DNA of 64,000 nucleotides from Chionis minor. Lineage: Eukaryota; Chordata; Aves; Charadriiformes; Chionididae. Each line of letters opens with the position of its first letter. The stretch's first letter is position 1. The stretch covers positions 1 to 64,000 of the forward strand of contig VZSF01008221.1 in NCBI GenBank assembly GCA_013398295.1. Direction: 5' to 3'. The notes beneath the pieces are model-generated. The model saw only the letters and a program-made list of their open reading frames with translations, made no database searches and had not been told where the DNA came from. Of this stretch, positions 37,935 to 49,435 are shown in pieces. The position numbers were made by a program, and so were the translations under genes.

Positions 37935-38240
37935 TTTTGAGGCAAGTGACTGACTGGCCTGTAGTTCTCTGGGTCTTCTTTTTCACCCATTTAAAAAATG
38001 CAGGTTACGTTTGCCCTTTTCTAGTCAGCAGGAACTCCACCGGATTGCCATGATTTCTCAAATATGATGGCTAGTGACTTGACAGCTTCACCTGCCAGTT
38101 CCCTCGGGACATTTGGATGAATCTCATCAAGTCCCATGGACTTGCGCAGCTTCAGGTTCCTCAGCTGGCCTCATACCTAGTGTTCTCCTACAGTGCACGG
38201 TGCCTCCTTCTCCCAGTGAAGCATTTCCTGACAGTGCAAT
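37935..38240 (-). mobile_element. CR1 LINE fragment from the endonuclease-RT linker region
   Basis: Reverse-complement of the CR1 ORF2 segment just before the RT fingers. It reads GACTGGCCTGTAGTTCTCTG, then TCTAGTCAGCAGGAACTCC, GCCAGTTCCCTCGGGACATT, TGGATGAATCTCATCAAGTC and CCATGGACTTG, ending near TCCTACAGTGCACGG. Neither the RT core nor the 3-prime tail is present to the left, so this is an internal piece left by deletion. Confidence 0.8.
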
Positions 38241-40563
38241 CACTGGAATCTAAGTTAGAGAGAAAGATTTTAATGGTTGAGAAAGATTAATTTTCGCCTT
38301 TTCAGATGTGCATTTTTATTTTTCTTTTCTCTCTGCCTTGAATAAATAATTTCTCACTTTTACCATGCTTTTCAAATTACGTTGTCCAGTTTTGGTGTCC
38401 ATCTGATTTTGTCACAGGTAATTTTTCTCAAATTTTTAAAAGAAAAAAATTTTTATATCCCAGAAGAAACTATTTATTGATATAGATACAGTGTCACAGC
38501 GGTATATAATTCCTCCCCCTCAGCCTCCTCCCCAATATTTCCAAAGGGTGATCTATGGACAAGGAAGTTGTAATTGTGGAACAACTTTTTTCCAGCTCTG
38601 CTACAGATGGTCAATACAAAAATTGAGATCTTGCCTCTCATGGAGGAATTGTTTTCAGCTAAATACCCTATTTTCAGTAGTTACCAGTTAACTTCACCCC
38701 TTAGCTATCTCTAACATTGTGTTGGCTGGACAAGGAACAGCAGACCAATTCCACATTGTGTTTCACTTCTCTGGCAGCTTCTCCTCTTCCAAGGACGACA
38801 GGGAATCTCACAATCATGAGGGTCTTCTGCTGCTCAAGCAACAGCTTTTTGCTAAGAACTGTGGTTTGTGCTGCTTGAGAGCCACTTGATGTCCCAGGGA
38901 TCCAGCCTGGAAGAGTAGCGCCTTTCTCCTTCCAGAAGGATATTTGCTTTGCTTACTGAAGATCTCCTCTAGATGTTGACAAGTCACATGAAGGAGCAAA
39001 TAGTTAGGGTTAGCATCAAGAACTGCAAATGCAAAAGTGTAACTAGCTTATTAGAAATACAGTGAAGTAAGTACAGAATAACATCACCTGTCTCACAAAA
39101 GTCTCACAATGTGCTTTACCATTGTGGGAATGCTGCTTTCACTGCATCAGCTTTTGGTGCAGCAGAGACCTGTCAGTTACTTGCAGTGTCATTTACGTGC
39201 TTGTTAAGTCTTAATTCTAGTTCTAATGATCATGTAACACAAAACAGATGGGTTGTCATTTTCTTGCTAATTGCTCCTCAGAGGAAAGTTTTTCTTTGGC
39301 AAGCACAGATGATTTCTACAGCTGACGGCATAGTTTGTCCATCCCTGTAGCTTCCATTTTCTGTAACGCATCTGAAGTGACAACACGTTGCCTGCTCAGG
39401 AAAGGGAACCTGACGCACAGCCCTTGTCTAACAGCAGGATCGTCTTCACTCTTCTCTAGTTCATATATCCATAGATTTCAGAGAAGCTTAAGCTGAGAAT
39501 ATCTCCGGAGTTCCCCATGCTAATGCTAAATCTCCATGCCTCTTGGGTAGCAGCACTGTGCAATTTCCTGTCCTGGAAAATACCTGTTCTGGAACTGTGA
39601 TCCCTTGAAACAGAGCAGGATTCTGGCAAGAGCATGGGTCATTGCAGGTTGGGATTTCTACGTGACTATGTCAGAATCTTTGCTATAGTTATAAAAAAAA
39701 TTATTTAAGGAGAAGATGATGCTGACAAAGCGATTCCTACAGTTCCTTAACTTCCTGACCTGTTATTATAAGCTCATGGGTGTGTTACTTGAGTGTTTAA
39801 ATGAACAGCAAGCTGGTTATTAGTAGTCTCATTTGCACACCTTGTTCAGATTCTGCAGGTTTCACCAAGACAAAACACAAAACAAAAGAAATGCATGAAC
39901 ATGTGGAGATTAAGCCTGACCGATACTTGCCTACTATCCAGCACAATCCATTTGGGATCTAAACAAAGAGGTGTGCTTTTCACCATGGGTGCTGAGACGT
40001 GACCAATGAGCCCCAGGGAGAGCGGGCCACCAGCTCTGTGGATCTGGGAAGGGTCTGACTAGCTAAAATGTTCTGTTCTAAATAACCAAAGTCCTTCAGG
40101 CAGAACTACTAGAAAGACTCACGTGTAGCAGGGGGCTGGCAGGGTCGGCTGGCTCTCTGAGCCCAGGTCTCGCCAGGAAAGCACCTTGAAAAGCATCCTA
40201 GAAATGGAGCGTCTCAGAGAGACATACTGTGAAACAGAGATTGGAGATGCATTTTATACTTGCTTTCTTAGTAGCTTTTTACTTAACAGTGACCCATCTC
40301 TAAGTCTGACCTGAGACAGTATTAGATCAGTCTTTTCTGGTAAGTCACTTCCAGAGGCAGCAGGTTAATATGGAAAGTTGCACGTAGGCAAGGCTGAAGA
40401 AGCAGTAGGGAAAGACACTCAGGAGAATACTTCCCAGTGCTTTGCAGTGTGGAGTTTTGCTTTTCTATCAGCTGAGACTCAGAAAAGCTTTTTCTCTGGT
40501 AGAGGCAAATCAGCACGTCTCCTGCAGAGAAGCACTCATGCCTCCACCTAAACCGCAAATACC
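38241..40563. other. unique stretch, nothing recognised
   Basis: AT-rich. No repeat family or gene recognised. Confidence 0.4.
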
Positions 40564-41034
40564 TGTCTTGGTTTGAGGTAAAACAGGACCCATTTTCTGT
40601 TTTGTAATTTTACTTTGCTGCTAAGTCTTCTCTGGCTAGCTGAACTTTCTGAAATTAACAGCATATTGTGCAAAAGGTAAGCTTTTTTTTCTTCAATGGT
40701 AGGCATCCGAGGAGGATTCTGTCTGTTCATCTGCTTTTGATCCCAGTCTGTGCATTACTGAATCCAGATCCAGAATTCTGTTCCCATCCGTCACTGAGGC
40801 CAGTCTGGGACTTGCCCTGTGCCTGTCGGTGACGTGATCATCATCCTGGGAGGTCCATAGTGGTTTTGTATATATTATATATATTTCATTATTTTATTAG
40901 TTTATTAATATTTTCATTAAAGTAGTTTAGCTGAACTCATGTTTCTTTCTCTCTCCCTCCTCTCCTTGGAAAGACAGGTGGGAGGGAGCGTCTGTCATTT
41001 GTTTTCATTGGCCAGTCCAGCCCAAAACACGACA
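40564..41034 (+). mobile_element. solo LTR of an avian endogenous retrovirus (second type)
   Basis: Begins TGTCTTGGTTTGAGGTAAAA and ends CCCAAAACACGACA, the TG...CA ends expected of an LTR. An AT-rich stretch at about 40870-40935 (ATTTTATTAGTTTATTAATATT, then TTAAAGTAGTTTAGCTGAAC) is followed by a pyrimidine-rich TTTCTTTCTCTCTCCCTCC segment, as in the late part of avian ERV LTRs. About 471 bases long. Flanks are ATACC and ATGTC, only three of five matching, so the target-site duplication is decayed or absent. No internal retroviral sequence is seen on either side. Confidence 0.68.
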
Positions 41035-41522
41035 ATGTCTCTTGAAGTGCAGGGATCATATAATTATAAAAGATTATTTTCTTGTGGCTTTGAAGGACAG
41101 GTGGCTTGGACAGGCCTGTGCAAGTGCCCGGTCTCCCTTTCCCATGTATCCTGTGTGATATTTCCACTACTGCTTTTGCTGTCCTCACTGCAAAGCTCTC
41201 CCAATCTTTGCCCAACTGCAAAACCAAATAAAGACTCCAGTGATAAGGAAAAGCCCAAGACACCGTAGGACCAACAGACTTGGGGATGACAACAGGAAAC
41301 TAAGCAGACTTTCCTACTGTATTTGGACAGTCAAAGGAAGTTTTTAGTATGTAGTAGCTTCAGAGGAGTCATATAACAGGAAAGCATCACATCTGCCTCT
41401 TCAGCTTGCCTGGACTATTGCTCTTTGCTGTGTGAGAACAACCAGAAAAGCATTTTACTGAATACCTATTCAGCAATGAGTAACAAAACTGGGCTTGTGG
41501 TGTGTTCTAAACTTTAAAGCAA
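41035..41522. other. unique stretch, nothing recognised
   Basis: No repeat or gene recognised between the LTR and the next CR1. Confidence 0.4.
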
Positions 41523-41963
41523 GAAAGGAGGGTGACAAAGATAACCAGAAGGCTGGAGCCCCTCTGCTGTGAGGACAGGCTGAGAGAGTTGGGGTTGTTC
41601 AGCCTGGAGAAGAAAGACTTCAGGGAGACCTTATAGCAGCTCCAGTATCTGAAGAGGGCTGCAGGAAAGATCAGGAAGGACTCTTTTTCAGGGAGTGGAG
41701 CAGTAGGATGAGGGGGATCAGTTTTAAACTGGAAGAGGGGAGATTTAGATGAGATATTAGGAAGAAGTTTTTCACTCGGAGGGTGGTGAGCTCCTGGCCG
41801 GGGTTGCCCAGAGAAGCTGTGGCTGCCCCATCCCTGGAGGTTCAAGGCCAGGTTGGATGGGGCTTGGAGCAACCTGGTGTGAGGTGTCCCAGCCCAGAGC
41901 AGGGGATTGGAACTAGGTGATCTTTAAGGTCATTTCAACCTAAACAATTCTATGATTCTATGA
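41523..41963 (+). mobile_element. CR1 LINE, 5-prime truncated
   Basis: Starts within the ORF2 C-terminus (ATAACCAGAAGGCTGGAGCC, TTGTTCAGCCTGGAGAAGAA) and runs colinearly to the end: GAGGGTGGTGAGCTCCTGGC, CCATCCCTGGAGGTTCAAGG, GGTGATCTTTAAGGTCATTTCAACC, and a tail of two octamers (ATTCTATGATTCTATGA). No open frame. Same subfamily type as 57415-58150. Confidence 0.94.
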
Positions 41964-44503
41964 AATCTCTGTGCTGAACATTTTGAGGAAGAAATGGAAA
42001 GTGTGCAAAGCATAAGCCAGTGTATCTTTAATTACCTGAATAATATGAGCATGATTTTCTTGCTGTTCTGGATGCCAAGTATGAAATACAGTAATTATGT
42101 ACAGAAGTCAGTGGTCCAGCTAGTTCCAGTGAAGCAGAAATTAATGAGAGGCTTCAGCAGTCAGAAAAAACCCCGAACTGCCAAATTGCTCCTGAATATT
42201 TAAAACACCTCACACACAGGACAGATACCGGAGGCAGACACTTTCACCTGAGCAATTACACTTGCAGTAAGAGCAAGCAAGCAGGGACCAATGAGACAGC
42301 ATGTCCCAGTGCCCCTGGTGAGCAGGCTCTTTCTTTCCTCTGATCCCTTTTTTCTTGGATGAATTGTTCTTGCTGTGTGACCGGAACCTGTCCCTAAGCT
42401 CCACGATGGAGCCAAGGTAGCTGGGAGACTCCTGTGCTCAGGAGGTCCTGGAACCTCTGTCCAAGCAAAACCTGTTGCACTGTGCCTTACTGTCCTGCTT
42501 TCTAGTCTTCTCTCCTGTTTCCACGAACTTTTCTGGAAACGGGAAGAAGCATGTTTAATTTGGGATAGCAGAGGAGGTGAGGAAAAGCTCAGTGCCAGCT
42601 GAGACACCATGTGACAGCACTCATTGTCCCTGTCCTGGGCTAGGGCATGGGTGAAGCCAGCACCACAGCAGGGTCGCAGGTTTAGAGGCAGCTCTGCAGG
42701 GAAGCATAAAGCAGAGACTGGTATGGCCGATACTGTGAACGCATAAACACCAACCAAACTGTGGTGCTTGTGTCACATGTATTTGGAATCACAGTGTTAC
42801 CATGAGCTCAGGAAAGAGCTCACGTCCACCGGCATCACAGAGTTTCTAACTCAATGAGAGCTGCAGTCCAGCTCTGTTCTTCATATACACCATTCCTTCC
42901 TGATGCAGGAATCTGCTTCTATGTGCCGGAATCCCACTCGCTTAGCTGCCCACAGCTTCACCCCAGCCAAGGAAAAATTCCACCAGGAGCCTCCTGCTTC
43001 CAACTGAAAGACCAGCGGCGGCTATGTCTGAGGATACTGTGACTGTGGCTCCTCTCACCATGAGCAGAAGAGAACAGTGGCCTGGGCTTTTTTCACCACG
43101 TAATAAGAGTTTAACAAAGGAAGCTGAGAGATAGGGTCGAGGTCCGCCTTGCCAAACACCTGCCCAAGCTTCAGGCTGAGCAGCATATTGGCACTCTGTC
43201 CTTGAAACTCCTCACTCAGTTGAGGCTTGCTGCCTTGGAGTGTTTTCCTGTGGCCAATGTTCACAGGTAGATTTGGATCAGAAAGGTTTGGAGAAGCCCA
43301 TTCGAGGTAGCAAGGCTGGCTCCACCCTCCTTTGCTGTGATGCGAAGGATGGTTGCTGGGCTGGGGCCCTGGGGGTGTCCCCTCCCTGGTAGGTAGTTCC
43401 CAGCTGGCACGTTTAAGTGGTGGTGCAAATGCAGCGCTCCAAAGGAAGGCGGCTGTTGTTTTTTCTGCTCTTCTACAGGGGAGATGCTTGGGGACAGAGG
43501 CACACCAGAGGATGCCCTAGTTGCACTGTGGAAGTGGTGGATGAAACTGGTGTTTTTCTCCTCCAGAGCTCCCCTTAGCAGCGAACTGACTGGAAGGTGA
43601 GGTACCAAGGAGGACTTGGAGACACTTCCTGGGAGAGGCTCCTTCTTGCTGACTTTCCAGGGTGTTTAGGTGACTCATTCAGATGGCAGCAATGTAGAGG
43701 CTTACACTGTGACATGAATCCTGCTTCATGAGAAAAGCTAAAGAAAGGAAGAGCAGAACAACTGAAGACAAACAACCAAAGAGGGTGTGACTTCACCCAC
43801 AGCAAAGACAATGAATTAATATCTCAGCAGGGAGAACGGTGGTCTACAGAGTAGTAACTAACAACATGCCAGTGTTCACTTTAAAAAGAAGACTGATTGT
43901 AAGCCCTGTTCCTAGCTAGAAGCAGGAATCAAAAGAAGGAAATGGAGCATATCTCTTACTTTCTTTGTACAACTTGTAAGGAGACTCTCTGTGGATGAAA
44001 GCTCTGCCAAGAGCCAGGATCCTTCCATTGTGAGAAGTATCTACAGACTGCCGGGTTACAGCCAAGGAGCTCTCCTGCATCACAGAAGTTCTAAAGTGTT
44101 CTCAAATCGAACATGTGCTAGGAATATCGCATAAAGCTGACTGACATTGAATATGTATGATTGCAGCCTCAGTATTCCCACAAAGAGCGAGTGATGTGTG
44201 AGTATCCGAGTCCCCCCGGCAGCTGCAGTGCCATTTCAACTCACCCAATTTTTCCCGCAGATTTTGCTGTTGGTAAGGTGCCTGTCGTGTACCCAAGTGT
44301 TAGGGCAGGCACAACAAATATAGGAAGGAAGTAATAATTAGAACATATCCTTTAGGCATTTAACTGGCAATGATCTGTCTGGTCTCCACTCTGATTTGTT
44401 TTGTGCATTTCACCTTGCTCCTGCGCACTTATATTTACGTATAAGTGATCAGGGGAACTGTTGGGCTAGGTTTAGCTCAGCAATTGCAGTTCTCTGTGAG
44501 TAG
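41964..44503. other. unique stretch, nothing recognised
   Basis: Contains the 185-codon minus-strand open frame 42200-42757, the longest in the window without CR1 or gap content. It has no recognised domain or splice context. No repeat family seen. Confidence 0.4.
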
Positions 44504-44950
44504 CACAGAATCACAGAATGTTGAGGGTTGGAAGGGGCCTCTAGAGATCAGCTGGTCCAACCCCCTGCCAGAGCAGCTCCACCTACAGCAGGTGGCACAG
44601 GATGGCGTCCAGGCGGGTTGGGAATGTCTCCAGAGTCGGAGACTCCACCACCTCTCTGGGCAGCCTGTTCTAGCCCTCTGTGACACTCAAAGGAAAGAAG
44701 TTCCGTCTCATGTTGAGATGGAACTTCCTGTATTCGAGTTTGTACCCATTGTCCCTTGTCCTATCTCTGGGTACCACTGAAAAAAGCCTGGCCCCTCCTC
44801 CTGGCACCCTCCCTTTAAGTATTTATAAACATTGATGAGATCCCCCCTCAGCCTTGTCTTCTCTAGACTAAAAAGACCCAACTCCCTCAGCCTTTCCTCA
44901 TGAGCACCTGGAGACCTCATTCTGGACCACGGTCCCCTTGTCCTTAATCC
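44504..44950 (-). mobile_element. CR1 LINE, 5-prime truncated
   Basis: Tail octamers at the low end, then GTTGGAAGGGGCCTCTAGAGATC, CAGGTGGCACAGGATGGCGTCC, TCTGGGCAGCCTGTTC, AAGAAGTTCCGTCTCATG, TTTATAAACATTGATGAGATCC and CTCAGCCTTTCCTCATGAG. The minus-strand frame 44920-44708 keeps [20 protein letters not shown], the CR1 ORF2 C-terminal block. Same subfamily as 62203-62467. Confidence 0.93.
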
Positions 44951-47399
44951 TTAAGGCACGTAATACAAGACAGTCTTTGCTTTCATGCATGTGACTTGAG
45001 CGGAGAGGAGAAACGCATGCTCAGTGAATCCGTGCTAGTGTTCATGCCGCCCCGTGCTCACACCACCTTCCTCCAGCAGAGCCCAGCCCGGGGCAGTTCG
45101 GCTGGCCCAGCTGCAGGTAATGTCCCAGCTGGGAATAGGAAGCACAGGCGGAGCCCTGCGTTTGGAATTGGTCTGGTTTTGGATCTGTTTCTTTGGGCCA
45201 ACTTTGTCTCCAGCAAATTTGCCTCCAGGGTCTCTGCATCTCCAAAAGGAGCGGCCCTTTGCCCTGCCTGGGTGCTGCTCTTCGGGGGCTGTGTGGAGCC
45301 AGCTGCCACCATCACCGGGCATCATGGTGGTCCTGTCTGGGGAGTTGTGGGCCAAGTGGCCTTGTTCCTAAGGCAAAATAAACAGTGTCTGCTTCTTTAT
45401 TTGACATTTAAATGTCTAATTTAGTGCTTGGCTCTTTTTTTGCCATGCTTAAAGGTTTCTGAGGTATTTTAATCCAGTGCTATGAAAATGAACAATGGCT
45501 TTATCTGTAGAACTTCATGAGCAAAGCATTTATCTACTCTAGCTGTCTGCTAGAATGTTAAAAGAAGTAAATTACTAAATTCCTTAGGCACGAAAGCTCC
45601 ATTGTGAACTGCCTCAGCATGGTTGGGGGTGCTTGCTAAAATTCTTGGGGAAAAAATTGGATCAGACCCAGGGGAAACATCCAAAATACCTCACTTTAAT
45701 GACAACGCCAGATATTGAAGCAATTATTTTGAAAGCATGGAATTTAAATACAATATTAAAATGAAAGCAGCTTCACGGTTATAAAAAGGGAGCTGGTAAA
45801 AGCAAAAAACCTTACTAACGTCCATGAACAATAGAAAGCAGCACGGACTCAGATCTTATTTGAGCTATGATACAAATATAACACAAAAGCTCAGTAAGTA
45901 GACTGTTGTCCTCATGTTAAGATTTACTTCACAATAAAAACAACCTGATTGCTTTGACTGTCTTTGTTCATTGAATTAAACAAAGGTCTGCCTACCTCTG
46001 GGTGCAAGGGGTCTGGACAGTTTCCCAGTGGAGTAAGTGGCCGCCTGCTGTGTAGTAATGCCATGGCTGGAGATGATTGCTACGGCTCAGAGGGACAGTC
46101 GCTGCTGCCCAATGTTGGTCTCATTCTGGCTGGACATACGGTCCTATGTTTTTCCTTTATTTTACTTTTGATGGAGGGGACCTTCTAAAAAAAATAAATC
46201 TAATTATTCTAAATTCCATTATTTTTAACAACGTGCACACGCAGACCACAGCTGTGTCTTGAGGCATGACCTGGAAAAAGCAAGAGCACTGATGCCCTTT
46301 ATTTTTGTTGCATGTTCTTCTATGGGACTTCTAGTGATGTGGAAGCACCATTTCATCCTGAGCTGCCAGCAAAGCACTGGCCAGCTCTGTAGTTCTGGGA
46401 AGAAGCCAAGGCTAAGAATGGTCTGCCTGTAGCCATGTCACCAGTGCACATAGCTGTGAGCGGGCAGGTCGCTTTGTGCTGAGGAACTGCAAGGAGCCCC
46501 AGAAGAAGGAGCTTGTGCTCTGGTGGTGGGACTGGGACTCGCTGCACTGGTCAGCACTGGGCAGTGTGAAACTCTGGGTACTCAGAGGAGGGGTTCACTG
46601 AAATAAATGATGATGTTAGCTGTGCAGCCACGCTAAGCTCTCATTTAATCCTCAGGCAGACGTTCCCAAGGCTGATGAGTGATGCCACAGCCTGTAGCAA
46701 CCACCCTGCTCCCCACTGGCCAAAGCCATTTGTGTCTGGGAAGTGAGCTCAGAATGGCAAGATGTAAGGTCTAAAACTTGCATGGAGGAGTGTTGCTCTG
46801 ACTGAATGGGTCTATTTGAAATGGGCCGTGCACAAATATTTCCTCAAAATTTTTAACCTCCTACTGGGGCAAACAGTTTCTGTACTGATGTCCTCTGGGG
46901 GTGCTTTCCAGGCTGCCTTTTGCCATCTGTGTCTTAGTTGGCTTTGGTTAGATTTTGAAAGGAATTAGCAGTCAGTAAATCCTTAGAGTCAGGGAAGCAG
47001 GAGAGCTATTGCTTTTCCATTGCACATTTTGTATAGCCGTTGCTAACTCATTAGTTTCAGTAAAGTGTCCTTAACATGCAGTGCCTCAAGAACATGCAAA
47101 TTTTTTCAGGAGCTATGTCACTCAGACAGTCACATTTTCCACTTACGCAATCTCTTAAGGTCTGGTTAAGCTGTGCCAGGAAACAGGGAAGTAGATACCA
47201 AAAGAAAATCCAGACAGTTTTGGCTCCCTACATAGTTCTCCAGTGCTTTTCCATTTTGCTCCTCGACACCCCGACGTTACTTCACAACACGGTTCAGGGC
47301 AATATCTTTAACAGTGATTTGTAGAAACACTATTCTGTCGCAATGCATTGGAAACCTCATGGCTGGTGCTGGGACTAGCAAGATGTGCAGAATACCAGG
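44951..47399. other. unique stretch; GC-richer segment at 45.0-45.4 kb
   Basis: 45040-45380 is GC-richer than its flanks, with overlapping frames on both strands, one ending near an AATAAA at 45376. No domain recognised. 45560-45960 is AT-rich with no repeat signature. Confidence 0.4.
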
Positions 47400-48025
47400 A
47401 TGGATTTCTCAAAGTCTGTTGGCAGCAAAAGAGAGGGTAAAGAAACTGTGTCCCGTTGCTCAGTCAGACAGAGGACCTAGTGACAGAGGATGTGGAAACG
47501 CCTGAGGTACTCTGTACCTTCTTTGCCTCAGTTTTAACTATAAAGATTTACCCTCAGATCTCCCATGTCCTTGACCTTCTTTCAGAGTGAGGGAGCGAAG
47601 TGTGTCCCACAACAGAGGAAGCTTGAGCTAGGGAACATCCAAGTCAATTGGACATATGCAAATCCATGGGATCTGATGGGGTGGGTAGCTCCAAGAGTTC
47701 TGAGATAGCTGGTTGACGTCATTGTGAGGCCATTAGCATCTTTGAAAAGTCATTTGGAGGAAATTCTTGAAGGCAAGTGTTACACCCACCTTCAAGAAGG
47801 GAAAACCAGGGAACAATATGTCAGTCCCTGAGAAGGTGATGGAGCAATCTTCCCATCCAGGTGTGTGAAAGACAAGCAGGGATTTTCAAGGGAAACTCAT
47901 GCCCAACTAAACTGATTGATTGCCTTCTGTTACAAGACTAGCTCTGTTGTCATGGAAGGAAGCAGTGGATGTTTTACACCTTAATGCTAGGAAGGCCTTT
48001 GACATGGATCTGCTAGAGAAGGTCT
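47400..48025 (+). mobile_element. old CR1 LINE, 5-prime part, interrupted by a younger CR1
   Basis: Follows the CR1 ORF2 endonuclease-RT linker and RT fingers in order. It shows ACCTAGTGACAGAGGATG, CTTTGCCTCAGTTTTAACTA, GGGATCTGATGGGGTGGGTAG, TGACGTCATTGTGAGGCCATTAGC, ACCTTCAAGAAGGGAAAACC, AGGTGATGGAGCAATC, GGGAAACTCATGCCCAACTAAACTG, GCAGTGGATGTTTTACACC and AGGAAGGCCTTTGACATGG (the KAFD motif), then GCTAGAGAAG. Frames are broken. The expected continuation does not follow here but reappears at 48460, beyond the inserted copy. Confidence 0.85.
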
Positions 48026-48450
48026 GAGGAGGGTCGTGAAAATGATCAGAGGGCTGGAACGTTGTTACTGTAAAGAAAAGCTGAGAGTTGTTCAGCCTGG
48101 AGAAGAGAAAGCTCCAGGGAGACCTTTCAGTACCTAAAGGGGACTTACAAGAAAGATGGAGAGAGACTTTTTACTAGGGTCAGTAGTGACAGGACAAGGG
48201 GTAATGTTTTTAAAATAAAAGAGGATAGATTTAGATTAGCTATATGGGAGAAGTTCTTTACTATGAGGGCAGTGAGACACTGGAACAGGTTGCCCACAGA
48301 AGTTGTGGGTGCCTGTCCCTGGAAGGTTGGGTTGCATGGGACTTTGAGCAACCTAATCTACTGGAAGGTGTCCCTGCCCATAGCTGGGGTGTGTGGACTA
48401 GATCATCTTTGAAGGTCCCTTCCAACCCAAAACATTCTGTGATTCTGTTT
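48026..48450 (+). mobile_element. younger CR1 LINE inserted into an older CR1
   Basis: A 5-prime-truncated copy from the ORF2 C-terminus (GGAGGGTCGTGAAAATGATC) through CAGCCTGGAGAAGAGAAAGC, CACTGGAACAGGTTGCCC, CTAGATCATCTTTGAAGGTCCC and the tail ATTCTGTGATTCTG at 48434-48447. It lies between two halves of an older CR1 in the same orientation. The five bases GGTCT occur at both junctions (48021-48025 and 48455-48459) and may be a target-site duplication. CR1 makes only short or no duplications, so this is an inference. Confidence 0.88.
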
Positions 48451-48459
48451 CTATGGTCT

Positions 48460-48900
48460 CCTATTGCTGACTCACAGTCAGATTGGTGGGTGATAAAGGA
48501 GATGGAGCACTGGCTGAATTGCCAGCCCCCAAAGATTGTGATCAGCTGCAATAAGTTGGCAGCCAGCTGCAAGGTCTGTCCTGCATGGAATGATACAGCG
48601 ACCAACACTGTTTAGTGTCTTTTTTAACTACCTGGATAATAGGACAGAGCACATTCTAAGCAAATTCATGGATTGCCGGGGGTGGGGGGGGAGGGAATGG
48701 AGTGGTGGTCAACACCTTGTAAAGCATAGCTTCTGCTCAGAGGGACCTTCTTTACTATGAAGGTGGTCCCTCCTTGGAGATATTCAAAATGTGATTTTAC
48801 AAGGTTCCGGGCAACATGTTCTAGCTGACACTGCTTGAGCAGGGGATTTGGACAAGATGGTCTCATGGGGTCTCTTCCAACTCAAGTAATTTTGTGATTC
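48460..48900 (+). mobile_element. old CR1 LINE, 3-prime part after the nested insertion
   Basis: Resumes the older copy. AGGAGATGGAGCACTGGCTGAA fits the RWI-NWL block, TAAGTTGGCAGCCAGCTGC fits the SSWRPVTS block, and CCAACACTGTTTAGTGTCTT with CTACCTGGATAATAGG fits VLFNIFINDLD. A deletion at about 48665-48725 removes the FADD region and the ORF2 C-terminus, leaving a G-run. The tail portion follows: TTGGAGATATTCAAAATGTG, TTGAGCAGGGGATTTGGAC, CAACTCAAGTAATTTTGTGATTCTG. No frame is open. Confidence 0.8.
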
Positions 48901-49435
48901 TGGAGCCAGCAAGCTGAGGAACGTGAATCTTCCCCTCCTTGGCACTTTTGAGACTATCTTTGGAGCCCTGTTTCCAATCTTGCCCCAGTACAAGACACAC
49001 TGATATACCGATGCAAATCCAGCAGACGCTACAAAGATGATCAGGAGGCTGAAACATATTACATACAAAGTAAGCTCACAGAACTGAGTTCATTCAGCCT
49101 GGAGAACAGAAGACAAAAATAAGATCTCGTTGTTGTCTCCAGGCACTTATTGGAAGGGAGAAGGCATAGCCAGACTCTGCTTGGAGGTGCACAGTGAACA
49201 GACAAGAGACACAAGCTGCAACACTGGGAATTCCAATGAGATATTAGGAAATAATTTCATTGTGGAGATAGATAGTCAACCAGTCAAACAGGAGCCCAGA
49301 GGAGTTATGGACTCCTGATTCTTCAGTTGAAGCTCAGCTGGACCAGGCCCTGAGCAACCTAATCTGCTTAGAGTGGGAAGTGGGTCCAGTATCCTCCGGA
49401 AGTTTCTTCCTGTCTGTTTATCTTTATGAGTTCAG
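48901..49435 (+). mobile_element. old CR1 LINE abutting the previous copy head to tail
   Basis: Starts directly after the tail of the preceding CR1. CAGCAAGCTGAGGAACGTGAATC fits the SRSREVI block. It is followed by CTTGCCCCAGTACAAGACAC (APQYKR block), ACAAAGATGATCAGGAGGCTG, TTCAGCCTGGAGAACAGAAG, AGCAACCTAATCTGC, and a degraded end near 49435. No open frame. Confidence 0.78.

Noticed and set aside
42200..42757. 185-codon open frame on the minus strand
   Set aside because: Longest frame without CR1 or gap content, but it has no recognisable domain, no splice or promoter context, and a composition typical of chance frames in GC-richer bird DNA.
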